DNA from: Linanthus parryae
Taxonomy: Eukaryota > Streptophyta > Magnoliopsida > Ericales > Polemoniaceae
Direction of reading: 5' to 3'
Assembly: GCA_023055425.1 (NCBI GenBank)
Contig: JALGPY010000010.1
Span: forward strand, 55,961,665 to 56,025,664
Length of the DNA stretch: 64,000 nt
In this document: positions 1 to 11,148 of the stretch, in pieces
How positions within the stretch are numbered: position 1 is the stretch's first letter
Layout of the letters: every line of letters begins with the position of its first letter
Made by a program: the position numbers and the translations under genes
Notes under the pieces: model-generated
What the model was told of the DNA's origin: nothing
What the model saw: only the letters and a program-made list of their open reading frames with translations
Databases searched by the model: none

Positions 1-5
1 CCACC

Positions 6-1154
6 TCACAGCTCTGCCACTGTTACGCTCCTCCACCGCACCTGGGGGACACCACCTGCTGGGATTAGAAGCAACTGGAGCACAGGAAGGCCAGCGCTCA
101 ACATTGTTAAGAAAGCAATGTTAACAAAAGTCAGTATGTCGAGACGGCCACGCGATTCCTTCATGGCCACGACCAGCTGATCCAGTCTGTAGTACAATGT
201 GCCCAAGACCAAAGGTCCGAGTGCGACTTTCTGGCCGAGAGCCAACTTCACAGCAAGGGGCAGAACGTGATAAAAGACCCCATCGTGCGGGTGGCCATCG
301 ATCAGGTACCTCGACAACCAGGCGCAGAGAAAGGCGCATAAGGTTAAGTGATAACCCTTACCCTCCACGTAGTTCTCCGCCTCTGGGTTTTCACTCAGAA
401 GCTTCTTGGTGATGCTGCTGTTCGCATAATCACGGAAAAAGTACTGCACCCATTTGTTCCAAGTGTTTTTCGCAGATGTGTCAACTAACTGCCAGTCGGG
501 AAGGACTTTTGTAGTGGTCCACCGGGTGGAAATTTTCTTCACCTCTGCCAGGCACTCCTCCATCTGCGCGTACAGAGCGAGCTCCGCATCCGTCCTCAAG
601 GGACTCAAAGGATCCACTTCGCCCATGGGAGATAGATCATAAAGCATGTGCACGTCCTCGAGCGTGGGGACAGCCTCGAACTCAGAAAAGTGAAATGTGT
701 GAGTCGCAGGCGAGTAGCAGGAAAGAAGGTTTAGAAGCATGGACTGGTCCAGCTTCACGGCAGCACCCTTCATAGCACGAACTGCGAAGTAGACGCCGGC
801 CTCGTTTAGAGTCACGGCGTGATGAGTCAATACATGGTCAATCCACTCATCCATGTAGTCCAATTTCTGAACAAAAGCTTGGGTAGAAATCGCAGCATAT
901 GGGAAGTACCCTTTTTCGATTCCCAATCGAACCACGTCTTCGGAGCCAATCAAATCGAGCAAGGCCGAGTTAACTGGAGGGGTTAATGTTTGCAATCCTT
1001 CACCAGAAACAGGGGCAGGCAGTTTCTTTGCCTTAACTCTAGCATGATAGAAGTCTTTGCCACCCAGGTAGGGGGCTTTTCGCCATAGGGCTCGCGGAAG
1101 ATCAGGTATTTCTTCGTCCTCCTTGGTGGGTCTAGTTCCTTTTGTCTTTGCCAT
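6..1154 (-). CDS. Plant mobile domain (PMD, MAIN/MAIL-like, transposon-type) protein
   Basis: Open frame of 382 residues with ATG start and TGA stop. Around residues 145-185 it has the aromatic-acidic block (TFHFSEFEAVPTLEDVHMLY) typical of the plant mobile domain (PF10536, once called aminotransferase-like), followed by W-rich helical segments including residues with WNKWVQYFF and LCAFLCAWLSRYL. Known family role: PMD proteins are either host silencing factors (MAIN, MAIL1) or cargo of gypsy and Mutator-like transposons. The location beside a broken copia LTR and the lack of any neighbouring host exon favour a transposon-carried copy. No signal peptide or membrane anchor is evident. Codon GC is higher than in the surrounding TE debris. 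The frame is uninterrupted, so it is either young or selected. A multi-exon gene continuing beyond the window edge cannot be excluded, although the stop lies inside the window. Confidence 0.7.
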   Translation of the reverse strand: MAKTKGTRPTKEDEEIPDLPRALWRKAPYLGGKDFYHARVKAKKLPAPVSGEGLQTLTPPVNSALLDLIGSEDVVRLGIEKGYFPYAAISTQAFVQKLDYMDEWIDHVLTHHAVTLNEAGVYFAVRAMKGAAVKLDQSMLLNLLSCYSPATHTFHFSEFEAVPTLEDVHMLYDLSPMGEVDPLSPLRTDAELALYAQMEECLAEVKKISTRWTTTKVLPDWQLVDTSAKNTWNKWVQYFFRDYANSSITKKLLSENPEAENYVEGKGYHLTLCAFLCAWLSRYLIDGHPHDGVFYHVLPLAVKLALGQKVALGPLVLGTLYYRLDQLVVAMKESRGRLDILTFVNIAFLTMLSAGLPVLQLLLIPAGGVPQVRWRSVTVAEL

Positions 1155-2526
1155 TCCTGCGAAAGAGCAAGAAAAAAGGGGGGAGAAATATGCACACTTC
1201 AGTTTGAATTCTGAGATTCAAGATCTATGGGAAGAAAGATGAACAGTTTCTGGTACCAATTTCAGAAATTAGAGGTTGGAAATTGTTTTCATTATCAGGA
1301 ATTTCAAAACCCTACATTCAAGGTCCTTTTCATTGGGGGATTAAGTCGGAATTGGGTTCAAGGATTGGAGTTTCTTCGCAAGTTTTCAACAGATAATATG
1401 TCATGGGTTTGCAGATCCAACACAGTTCAAAGCATACATTGGTATGATAAAAAAAATTGAACAAGGCCAACCTTGTTCTCGTAGAGCTTGCTTGGATGCA
1501 CACAGTTGAAGAAGACGATTGACAAGAAAGAACTGGTGATTGATTATCTGAATCTGCTCTCAAAGACTTCCGGGTATCATTCACTTTAAGGGAAAGAAGT
1601 GATGCTTTGCAACAATGGAGAGTACAGAGTATTTATCCAAAAACAATGAAGGGTTGCGTCCTTTCAGTAGTCTAATCGCAACCGTCACCGTTGAATCGCG
1701 CAATCACAGGACAAGCTGACGTCACGCCTAAAACCCTAAAGGCCAGACGGCACGACTCTAGGGGTTTTAGGTCATAATGGCACGCACGGGGGCTGAATTT
1801 ACTCATATTTGAATTGGTGTGTGGCGGCGACGCGTATGTTGGTTTTCGCGCATGGAAGTCTATCCAGCTATGAGTCTTCACGCGCAGAAAGGGGGCTAAT
1901 GTAGATAGTGCTTTCTGAGCTGACAGATCTTGGCCACGTGGCAACCATCCAGCACACCATATTGTGCTCCACACACACTGGATCACCAGCCGCGCTGATC
2001 CATGTGGGGGCTGCGAGACAGGGCCCTCGCATACTACTGCACGGGACTTGTAGGGACTTAGTGGTTTGGAGGCTAGAGTAAGTCTTGTCGCGTGCGAGCC
2101 AAGCCCGCGCGCGACCTTTTGTAACTGCTTTTGAGAGATTTATGGCACGAGCTCCATAGACCCGGTCAATCCGGTCAAACCCGGTCAACCCCATAACGGT
2201 TCCGGTATTCGCGCATAACGTGCTGTAACGGTCCCTATATATGAGGACGAACGTGCCGTTGTGGTTAAGCTAATTAAGCCGCCATTAATGGGCGCATTAA
2301 CCACACTACAACGGTCACATTCTCCGTTATATATAGGACGTTAACCTTTCCATACAAAGGAGAACACACTAGCCATACGCGGAAGCTCTGCCAAACCTCT
2401 GTCTCTCTCTCAGACATTACTACTACCTTACTCTCTCCCTGCGCACAACCCAACTCTTCCTGTGCCATCTCTGATCCTCTACTTACGGTGTACACGGAGG
2501 TCTCCCCGTCGGAATCTCTTGTGCAC
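1155..2526. other. Non-coding DNA upstream of the PMD ORF
   Basis: No convincing coding frame. The stretch is locally GC-richer than the rest of the window and has two inverted AAACCCTA-like motifs near 1728-1772. It carries CT-rich leader-like DNA at 2395-2460 and ends in TGTGCACA directly against copia LTR sequence at 2527. This would fit the end of a larger PMD-bearing element inserted into that LTR, but the other end is outside the window. Confidence 0.4.
2224..2345. repeat. Imperfect inverted repeat with opposed TATA boxes
   Basis: Arms 2224-2276 and 2285-2345 are imperfect reverse complements (GTAACGGTCCCTATATAT against ATATATAGGACGTTAAC, and CCGTTGTGGTTAA against TTAACCACACTACAACGG). 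Each arm contains one TATA-like box, so the two point toward each other. It may be a duplicated promoter element or a small foldback; no function is shown. Confidence 0.5.
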
Positions 2527-3107
2527 AATAGTCATCCGACAAACCTTGTACAAGTAATTGTCACATCCCTTTGTCTCTATATCCGGATTGGACCCGAGAC
2601 ATACAAGTCACACTCGTATATCCAATCCATAGTTTCTTGATCCTGGGAATAGCCTTATTCGTGCAAATAACATCAATATCCCATATTGATTTATTTGAGT
2701 CTGGCCAGACATTCTATAAGCACTATCCCTAGAGTGGCCTCGGATATTTTCTCCCGTTATGTGGGAGGGACAAATTCTATCTAAGTCCACTACGATATCT
2801 AAGCTTGCTTCTTATTGTATCCGGTACACGCCTTTATAGCTACCCAGATACGGTGTAGCGTTTGACGCTACCAAAATCACAATAATCCACATTTAGAATA
2901 TCTAGTGACTTCAAGTCCAAGGATGACAATAACAATGCACCACGAGAAGCACTTGTTACTCAACTTAACATGTATGTAGCCTTCTCGTAGATGGGTCAAT
3001 CCAGTGCGCTATTACCCCTAATGCACACCCATGTGTTGGATCATGATATCTCCATATCAATCCAACCCCATACTAGTCTATAGATGCTTGTCCTGTTAAT
3101 CATTATA
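2527..3107 (-). repeat. Copia A 3' LTR, distal part
   Basis: Collinear with 11824-12390 of the 5' LTR at high identity, from AATAGTCATCCGAC to AATCATTATA. The left end is abrupt at 2527, where unrelated sequence ending TGTGCACA begins. The missing 675 bp may lie outside the window or be deleted. Confidence 0.85.
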
Positions 3108-3267
3108 ACCCTTCAGATTTTAAGCAAGTCATTTTAGTACATCCTTATAGTATGTTACTCATCGTTTGTGATATTAGGTTGTATTTGCTAGTTATACCCT
3201 AGAATGGAGACTCGTAGATGGGGGTTGTTTAGAATGTGGTTTCAACTTCGAGGACGAAGTTTTCTTT

Positions 3268-3280
3268 AAGGGGGGAAGGA
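3268..3280 (+). other. Gypsy polypurine tract
   Basis: AAGGGGGGAAGGA immediately precedes the LTR start TGAAATACC and follows the conserved TTCGAGGACGAA box. This is where plus-strand DNA priming would occur in the intact element. Confidence 0.85.
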
Positions 3281-5633
3281 TGAAATACCCCCTTATTTAG
3301 AAACGGGTATTATGTGTATTTTATATAGTATTAAGTGCATTTTAGGTAATATTAGGTGTTAGTGTGATAAAACGGGTATTTCATAACAATATTGTGTGTT
3401 AATATAACATTAGTATAAGTTTGGGTACTAGTTGTTATTCTTTAAAAGTTAATTTTAAAGTTATAAACTACCTAGGTGTTTTTATGTATTTTTTATAAAC
3501 TTATATAGTGTCTTTTAATTAAACGTGGGGGGTTGTATTTGACTTAAGCCTAAACCTAGTGGGGTGAAAGTGTCTTTAACCTTAAAATTAGTCATCTTCT
3601 TCCTCATCTTCTTCCATAGACGGGAGACTCCATCTCCACCACAACACCAACACCAACACTACAAATTCGTCACCTTTTTCACTCAATTACAATCCCAATT
3701 CACTCTCAACTCATCATAGACCAATAATTTCTCACCAAGAAACCAATTTCGTCCAAAATCAAGACCCAATTCGGAATCCAAGTTTTCAAAGTGGGTTTCC
3801 TCATGGAGGTTGAATTCTTCACATCTCTACCTATATAAACCAATCAACTCTCAGATTTTAAACCCACAATCTCAATCCCTCAACCTCTCAATCTCTCCTT
3901 CGATCTCTCTCTCAATCTCCCACACCCAATCCCTCTCTCTCTCTCACCCGACGGGCTGCCCACCGCCGCCGCCGCAGCCCGCCGACGGCACCGCCAGCGC
4001 GCCGTCGCCCTCTGCCCGCCTCACCGCCACCACCGTCGCCGTCACCATCGTCACCCTCGTCTCTCTCTGTTCGGGTAAGCAGAAGAAAAGCCGTCTCTGT
4101 TCTTTTGTTTGTTTCTTTTATTTTTTTTTATTCAGCATTAAGTGAACTGTTAGATACATATGAATATTATCTGGGTAGAAAACACAATGATGGGCAGTGG
4201 CCCAGTGGTAAAAGTTGACTGTTAGTATTGTGTTGGTCTGGGGTTCGAGTCTCATAGCTAGCAACTATTTTTTTTACTACTCTACACTCAAAATTTGAAA
4301 GAGAAGTTTTGAGGATTTGGAAGCTTTATTAAAACACTTGAGAATTATTTATTTAGGAAGTTTATTTTCTTGTTTAAAAGTTAATATTTCGAAAAAATAA
4401 TAATATTTGGTTATGTTTTATAGTAATAAAAGAAGAATTTAAATTAGATAATATTATAAGCTATGTTTTACGTAGTAAACAATAGTTCTATAAATCACGT
4501 TTTAACAATAGAATTATTATTATTAAAGTTTGGGGAAATAATAAGGGGGATTACACTTGCATTGCATACAGGACTTGTTTGTATTTGTGTGTTAGCGATA
4601 ATTGATTAGAATATTATCGAATTGTAGGAAACGAATTCTCTGACGAAGGATACGTCGAATACTACGATTAATTTGCTGTGATTGCTATTTGTTGAGGTAA
4701 GTAAACATGCCAGGCCTAGCGCCCATATTTTCTTTCGTGTCTAAACTGCTTTTGTGATTTATTGTCTCAAAATTGGAATATCCACTTGAACTGTTTATTT
4801 GAGAAAGTTACTGATTTTACAAAGGTGATTCTATCACAACTATCACTAAATTAATAAGACGTAAAGACGTAAAGTGGAATAGTTGTATCGGGGATCAATA
4901 GTTTGAGCTTTGGTCGATGTGGACTACGTCTCTCGACCCACTTTATTTTATTTTGCTCGGCCGCAACCGCCCCTAGTTCGCTCCAGTACTTACCTCTCTG
5001 GCCGCAAGAAGTCTTAGGGGGTGTCGACACTTATGGTCTGGTAGCCATTTATAAGTAGATCTTCCCCGTGTCAGCATGGTAATATATGTTTTCTGAATGA
5101 TGGACCTTCATGATTGAGAATTGGAAGTCCCGATTGGACAAAAGAGGAAGTTTGGGAATGTTTCCCCACAAGTGAAGTGATAAAGGAAAAGATTTGTGAA
5201 TTCTTATTTCATGCTATACTCTTACTCAAATTCTTTACTCTTCAAACTAATGTGTCGTTTTTAAACTGCGTCATAATCTATTTACATGCTTGGGTGTTGC
5301 TTACTCAGTATTTTCCGCTGACTATGGAAACTGTGGTGTTTCTTTTTGTTTCTGCACCACAGGTTTAGGTGGAAGCATGGCTTTTGGGGGAAATCGAGAC
5401 ACATCACTTTAGTAAATTATAATTTCACATCTAAAATTATTTTATTTAGTAGTTGAATTTTAGATTGGAATAATGCCCATTTTTGTGGCGAGACAAGTTT
5501 TAAATTTTTAATTAATTATTTTATGGATTTTTTGTTGGATATTCTGTTATAAAATCTCCTTGTATTCGGGTTTAATCTCGGGTACGGAGTGACATCCCCG
5601 GGCTTCCGGCTTGGCGGTTTTGGGGGTGTTACA
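3281..5633 (+). repeat. Gypsy LTR, 2.35 kb
   Basis: TG...CA ends with short inverted termini. It contains CT-rich leader-like DNA (3860-3960), a GC-rich proline-codon patch (3955-4060) that creates a spurious short frame, and a tRNA-like insert near 4190-4290. No protein of its own. Confidence 0.75.
4190..4280 (+). repeat. tRNA-derived SINE-like segment
   Basis: A pol III A-box-like TGGCCCAGTGG (4199-4209) is followed about 35 nt later by a B-box-like GGTTCGAGTCTC (4243-4254), then by a T-run. Box order and spacing match tRNA-derived SINE heads. The borders and tail were not resolved. Confidence 0.5.
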
Positions 5634-5788
5634 ATCATTATACTGGACTAGGGATATTTAAGATAAACAACACAATTTTAAATCTAAGAAATTCATTATA
5701 TTAAATATCCAATAAATAATACAATGAATGTTATAGCCAAAATAAATTCATACTAAACTAGATTGCCTCTAGGGCATCTATTCCAACA
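5634..5788 (-). repeat. Copia A 3' LTR, proximal part
   Basis: Matches 12382-12533 of the 5' LTR and ends in TCTATTCCAACA, i.e. the TGTTGGAATAGA start of the LTR on the minus strand. Confidence 0.9.
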
Positions 5789-5800
5789 GTCTCCCACTTG
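5789..5800 (-). other. Copia A polypurine tract
   Basis: On the minus strand CAAGTGGGAGAC abuts the LTR start TGTTGGAATAG, the usual plant copia arrangement. Confidence 0.9.
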
Positions 5801-5862
5801 CACTAGAGCCAATCTGACGCATCTCGTATGTCCATCCTCCTAGTGTGCCCTTCATGATTCCA

Positions 5863-8690
5863 CTACAAAAGAGGCTTTGTAAGTGGATCTGACAGATTCT
5901 CATCTGTAGGAATCTTGCATATCCGAACGTCTCCTCTATCGATAATATCTCGAATAAGATGGAACTTCCTGAGCACGTGCTTGGATTTCTGGTGTGAACT
6001 GGGCTCCTTTGATTGCGCGATCGCCCTAGTGTTGTCACTATACAACTCTACTTGATCCGCAATGCTAGGAACCACACCAAGTTCAAAAACAAACTTTCTG
6101 ATCCAAACAGCTTCCGTTGCTGCGCCATTTGCAGCAATGTACTTAGTCTCTGTTGTAGAATCAGCTACCGTCTCTTGCTTGGAACTCTTCCAGCTCACCG
6201 CTACTCCATTCAGGCAAAACACATATCCCGATTGTGATCTAAAGTCATCTCTGTCGGTTTGGAAGCTTGCATCCGTGTAACCCCTTACACGTAACTCTTC
6301 CTCACCGCAAAATATCAAGAAAGCATCCTTAGTTCTTCTCAAGTACTTTAGGATGTTCTTGACTGCAATCTAGTGACTCTCACGTGGATTGGATTGGTAT
6401 CTGCTTGTCATACTCAATGCATATGACACATCTGGTCTGGTACATAACATGGCGTACATGATAGATCCTATGGCCGAGGCATAGGGAATTCTACTCATGC
6501 GTTCCTTCTCAATCTCATTGGAAGAACAACCACTCTTCGAAAGAGTAGTTCCATGTGACATGGGCAAGAATCCCTTCTTGGAATCTTGCATGTTAACCCG
6601 CTTCAACACCTTGTCAATATATTTACTTTGACTTAGGCCGAGCAGTCTCTTAGATCTATCTCTATAGATCTTTATACCAAGTATATAGGCTGCTTCCCCT
6701 AAGTCTTTCATTGAGAAACACTTTCCTAGCCAATCTTTAACAAATTGCAGCATGGGAATGCCGTTTCCAATGAGTAGTATGTCACCTACATACAAGACCA
6801 GAAAAACTAGAGAGCTCCCACTAACCTTCTTGTAGACACAAGACTCATCTTCGCTTCTGATGAAGCCAAACTCTTTGACTACTTCATCAAAACGTCGATT
6901 CCAACTCCTAGAAGCTTGCTTTAATCCATAAATGGATCGTTGCAGCTGGCAGACTTTGTTGGCTTGCTTTGGATCTTCAAAACCCTCCGGCTGTATCATA
7001 TACACGTCCTAGAGGAGATTCCCATGAAGGAATGCTGTTTTGACATCCATCTGCCAAATTTCATAGTCGTAGTATGCTGCAATTGCAAGTATGATTCGGA
7101 TGGATTTGGTCATAGCGACTGGTGAAAGGGTTTCATCATAGTCAATACCATGAATTTGTCTGAATCCTTTAGCCACCAATCAGCCCTTATAGGTAATCAT
7201 ATTACCATCCATGTCGATCTTCTTCTTGAAGAACCATTTTCACCCTATGGGTCGCGCCCCTTCGGGTGGTTCCACCAATGTCCATACTTTGTTGGTATAC
7301 ATGGATTCCATCTCGGATCTCATAGCTTCTAGCCTCTTCTGAGAGTCTGGCCCTTTAATGACCTCTTCATAGGTAGTACGCTCATCATCTATGAGCATCG
7401 TGTCACCGGAATCTGTCACGAGAAGTTCATACCTCTCGGGTTCCTGGCGCACTCTACTAGATCTACGAAGCTTTTGCGTTACCTGAACAGGCTGTTCCAC
7501 AACTCCTTGTGGATCCTGTTCATGTTCCATAATCGGTTCAGTGATTTGTGGTTCTTGAATCTCTTCAAGTTCTACAGTCCTCCCACTTGCTTATTTAGAG
7601 ACAAACTCTCTTTCTAGAAACACGCCGGACCGAGCAACAAACACTGTGTTCTCAGTTGGATTGTAAAAGTAGTAACCCTTAGTTTCCTTCGGGTACCCCA
7701 CAAACCTACACTTATCCGACTTTGGCCCTAGCTTGTCTGATTGTAAACGCTTTACATAGACATCGAAGACCCAAATCTTCATGAACGACAGTGTGGGACG
7801 CCTCCCATTCCACATCTCATGTGGTGTCTTCATGAATGATTTAGATGGAACAAGTTTAATGGTGAAAGATGCACTTAATAGAGCATAGCCCCAAAATGAC
7901 AATGGAAGATCGGTTTGACACATCATAGATCGAACCATATCCAATAGAGTTCGATTCCTCATCTCGGACACGCCATTTCATTGTGGCGTTCCAGGTGGAG
8001 TGAGTCGGGACACTATCCCACACTCTCTAAGATAGTCGTCAAACTCGTGGCTCAAGTATTCTCCTCCACGATTCGATCGTAGAGCCTTGATATTTTTGCC
8101 AAGTTGCTTCTCTACTTCACTCTTGAATTCTTTGAACCTTTCAAAGGATTCGAATTTGGCCCTCATGAGGTACACAAATCCATATCTACTGAAATCATCA
8201 GTAATGTTATGAAGTAGACGTAACCACCCCTGGCAGGTTTGGCAAATGGCCCACACACATCAGTATGTATGAGCGCCAATTGCTCACTAGTCCTCTAACA
8301 TTTCTTATTGAAAGGGGACTTTGTCATTTTTCCCAATAAACAAGCCTCACATGTCTCATATGATTCAAAATCAAATGAGTCTAGAAATCCATCCTTATGG
8401 AGTCTAGATACACGCTTCTCGTTTATGTGGCCTAAACGACAGTGCCATAAGTAAGCATGATTTAAATCATGTATTTTAATCCTCTTGGTATTAATGTTGT
8501 AGACATGATTGCTTAGATCAAGGACATATAGTCCATTAAATAATTGCGCACTACAATAATGAATATTACTAAAATAAAAGGATCAACAATTGTTCTTTAT
8601 TGAAATAATAAAACCTTCCTTGTCCAATCAAGAAATAGAAATAATGTTTCTGCCCATAGCAGGCACAAAATAGCAATTATTTAATTCTAA
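5863..8690 (-). pseudogene. Copia A pol remnant (protease end, integrase, RT, RNase H)
   Basis: Reading 3' to 5' on the plus strand. RNase H is at 5863-6342 (YTDASF, DSTTETKYIAA, HVLRKFH). RT is at about 6370-7300 (SIYGLKQASRSWNRRFDE, then YVGD at 6781-6792 where the family has YVDD). A linker follows at 7240-7530. Integrase is at 7591-8450 (GTPQ box near 7985, SNRGGEYLSHEF near 8045, and a GAG-pre zinc-binding stretch with HCRLGHINEKR near 8410-8450). A protease tail (NCYFVPAMGRNIISIS) is near 8640-8690. Breaks include a stop before the VYMIQPEGF block (about 7005), a stop between integrase blocks at about 7976 and others. The catalytic Asp to Gly change in RT is a further inactivating lesion. 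Confidence 0.85.
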
Positions 8691-8699
8691 AACTAATCC

Positions 8700-9536
8700 T
8701 CAAGGTAGAGATAGCTCGCACACGCCCACGTCCAACGCAGCAACTTTTGCTCCATTCCTAACGCGCAGGTCTATATCCCCTTTAGCTAATCTTCTACTTC
8801 TCTTTAGATCCTGCACATTTTTTCCCTTTCGTTTTTGTACCATTATAATGGCCTTGCCCTTACCCTTTTTGATGCTTTGTTCAGCTGTCCTCAACATATT
8901 GAGCAAATATGGCAATGGTTTCACGATCTCGTTCATGTTATAGTTCATGATGAACTGTCCATAACTCTCAGACAACGATTCCAACACGAGATCGGTTGCC
9001 AACTCTTGGCCGACCGGAAACCCTAGTCGCGCGAGATTCTCCAAGTATCCGATCATACGGAGTACATGAGGTCCCACAGGGCTTTCTTCAGTCAGATGAC
9101 GCTTGAACAATGCCTTAGATACCTCATACCTCTCAACCCTTGCCTGCTCTTGGAATAGCAGCTTCAGATGGTCGATCATATCAACAGCATTCATGTTTTC
9201 GTGTTGCTTCTGAAGCTCAGAAGTCATGGTGCATAGCATAAGGCAGGCCGCATCATTAGCGTCATCAACAGGCTTTTGATACGCCTTTAGGGCTGCAGGG
9301 GTATTGTTCTCTGGACCTGCTGAAACTTTCTCCTCTATTGCGTACAGTTTCTTTTCTTGCTTGAGATTGATTCTCAAGTTTCTGTACCAATGAAGGAAGT
9401 TGGTTCCAGAGAACTTGTCCTTCTCAAGGACAGATCGTAGGGAATGTTGTGAACTCGATGAGTTGTTTACCATTTGGAATTCTACAAAAGGAAAATATGC
9501 AAGTTTTAGTATTTGTGAATTTTTGACTATATTCAA
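8700..9536 (-). pseudogene. Copia A gag remnant
   Basis: Frame of 278 residues with the copia gag (UBN2-type) pattern: KFSGTNFLHWYRNLRINL near the N terminus, ARVERYEVSKALF in the middle and LENLARLGFP after it. It runs straight into protease-like residues (NGAKVAALDVGV). No CCHC zinc knuckle or protease DSG motif is present, so the gag/protease junction has been deleted. The likely true start is the second Met, about 20 residues in (MVNNSSSS). Confidence 0.8.
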
Positions 9537-11134
9537 TAATGGCTAGTTTATCAAATATAGTTCCCACTATTTTTCTACGGATTAATAACCCTCAAGATAT
9601 TAATGTGGAAAATATCCATATATTTTCTAGTAGGCCAAGATCCATGTTTCATCTCCTTATAAGCTTGCTTTGGCAAGTCAACCATAATTTGACTAATTTA
9701 GGTAGGAACAATTCCAATTGCATCCTATGCTACTCTTGGTTCAATTAGGAAAATAACTCCTTATTTATCCATCCATATGGGTAATCCCAATTGATTGCCT
9801 CTAGGTTTTAATCATATTAATAGCCTAGTTGTGTCCAACCTCTTATTTAAACAATTGCACATTACTTGTTTGTGCCATCGCATTCCATCATTATGAATCA
9901 AGTCGCCTTGCTTTGGCATGCACAAACTCGATTAATCATGATAATAATGAGTGCTTAAATAACGAGAAGGCAATAACACAATATTTCAATTTTGAGGGAT
10001 TTTTGAAATTCAATTTTTAATTGTTTTGTTGATCTATATCAACTAATCTATCTATTTGAGTTTGGGCTCAACTCCAAATAATAGATCCGGGTTGTCTAAT
10101 TATCTTATTATCCTAATTGTGGGCATCATCCATACACCAACTACAAAATAATATGAAAATAATAAACAACGACAAAATAAAATAAAACGTGATGTGGATA
10201 TGGCCTTTTCTAGGCTAAGATAATTCCAAACCAATGGAACTATCTATGAACCCTAAAAGCAAACACATCTCCATCCGTCTTCATCTTTTGGTCCATCCTT
10301 CAAAGTCATGTGAAATGCTCCATGCTCCATCTTTTGTGGCTTCTTTGGCTTTGGGCTTTTTTTCTTCAATCTTGGCTAACAATCTATTCTATCTAGCACT
10401 AGCTAACAACTATACCAAATAAAATAAATCTCACAAGTTGAGAAAGAAAATGGCCCGCATGCCATAAAACCCTAAGTAATTATTACAACAAATTGATTAG
10501 CTCGCAGGCCGTAAACTAAACCACAAAATTAAACAATCACACCAAACCACATCCTAAGGCCATATCCAACCACCATGCAATTTGCACATAAACAGTTAAA
10601 ATCCAATTTTAACGCTTTGGTCCATTTTAATTGATTTTAAGATTTTTCTAGGGTTAAAACGGTCCAAGGGGCCCAACTAACTAATTGGCCGAACCCCAAA
10701 AGGACCGCCTAGGCCTTGGGCCGGCCGGCCCCTAGCGCGCACAGCTAGGACGTGTGCTAGGGCAGCCCCCGGCCCCTATGCCCGCGCCTTACTAGGGAGG
10801 CAAGCAAAGAGGGGCGGTCCCCTTAGGGGGGGAGAACCTCTATGGGAGTTGTTTCCAACAACTCATTTTCTTGTTGCCCAAGTTTGGTAGTTTCCTTGTT
10901 TGAAAAGAACTTCTTGTTTCAATAGGATGCCCAAACCCTAGATCTAAGTTCCTAAATTTTCTCAAACTCACTAATTCATGCATACAATGCAAAAATTATG
11001 TCTTGTTTTGTTTGATTATTGACAAATTGCATCATATGCTTGATTTGTCTTTGTTTTATGCGATAAACATTAAATTTAAAGTGTAAAACTATCAAAACGT
11101 AACACATAAACCACGTTTATGCTCTACGACATGT
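9537..11134 (-). other. Copia A leader region, non-coding
   Basis: Lies between gag and the primer site, unusually long (1.6 kb) for a copia leader, AT-rich with a GC-rich island (10680-10830). No coding frame is supportable. It may contain an unrecognised older insertion. Confidence 0.6.
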
Positions 11135-11147
11135 GGCTCTGATACCA
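11135..11147 (-). other. Copia A primer-binding site
   Basis: GGCTCTGATACCA on the plus strand, i.e. TGGTATCAGAGCC on the minus strand, complementary to the initiator tRNA-Met 3' end and one base from the LTR. Confidence 0.9.
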
Positions 11148-11148
11148 C

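Larger units (their letters stand above)
3108..5633 (+). mobile_element. Ty3/gypsy 3' fragment (internal tail plus one LTR) inserted in copia A LTR
   Basis: The insert begins inside gypsy internal sequence. It then shows the standard gypsy 3' signature TTCGAGGACGAAGTTTTC followed by a purine tract (3268-3280) and an LTR of 2353 bp (3281-5633) with ends TGAAATACCCCC and GGGGGTGTTACA, which are mutually inverted. There is no 5' LTR, PBS or pol. A 9-bp direct repeat ATCATTATA (3099-3107 and 5634-5642) flanks the fragment, longer than the 5 bp usual for gypsy integrases. Confidence 0.8.

Noticed and set aside
3810..4145. 111-residue Ser/Pro-rich frame
   Set aside because: Lies inside a gypsy LTR over CT-rich and CCG-rich DNA; no domain, and explained by base composition.
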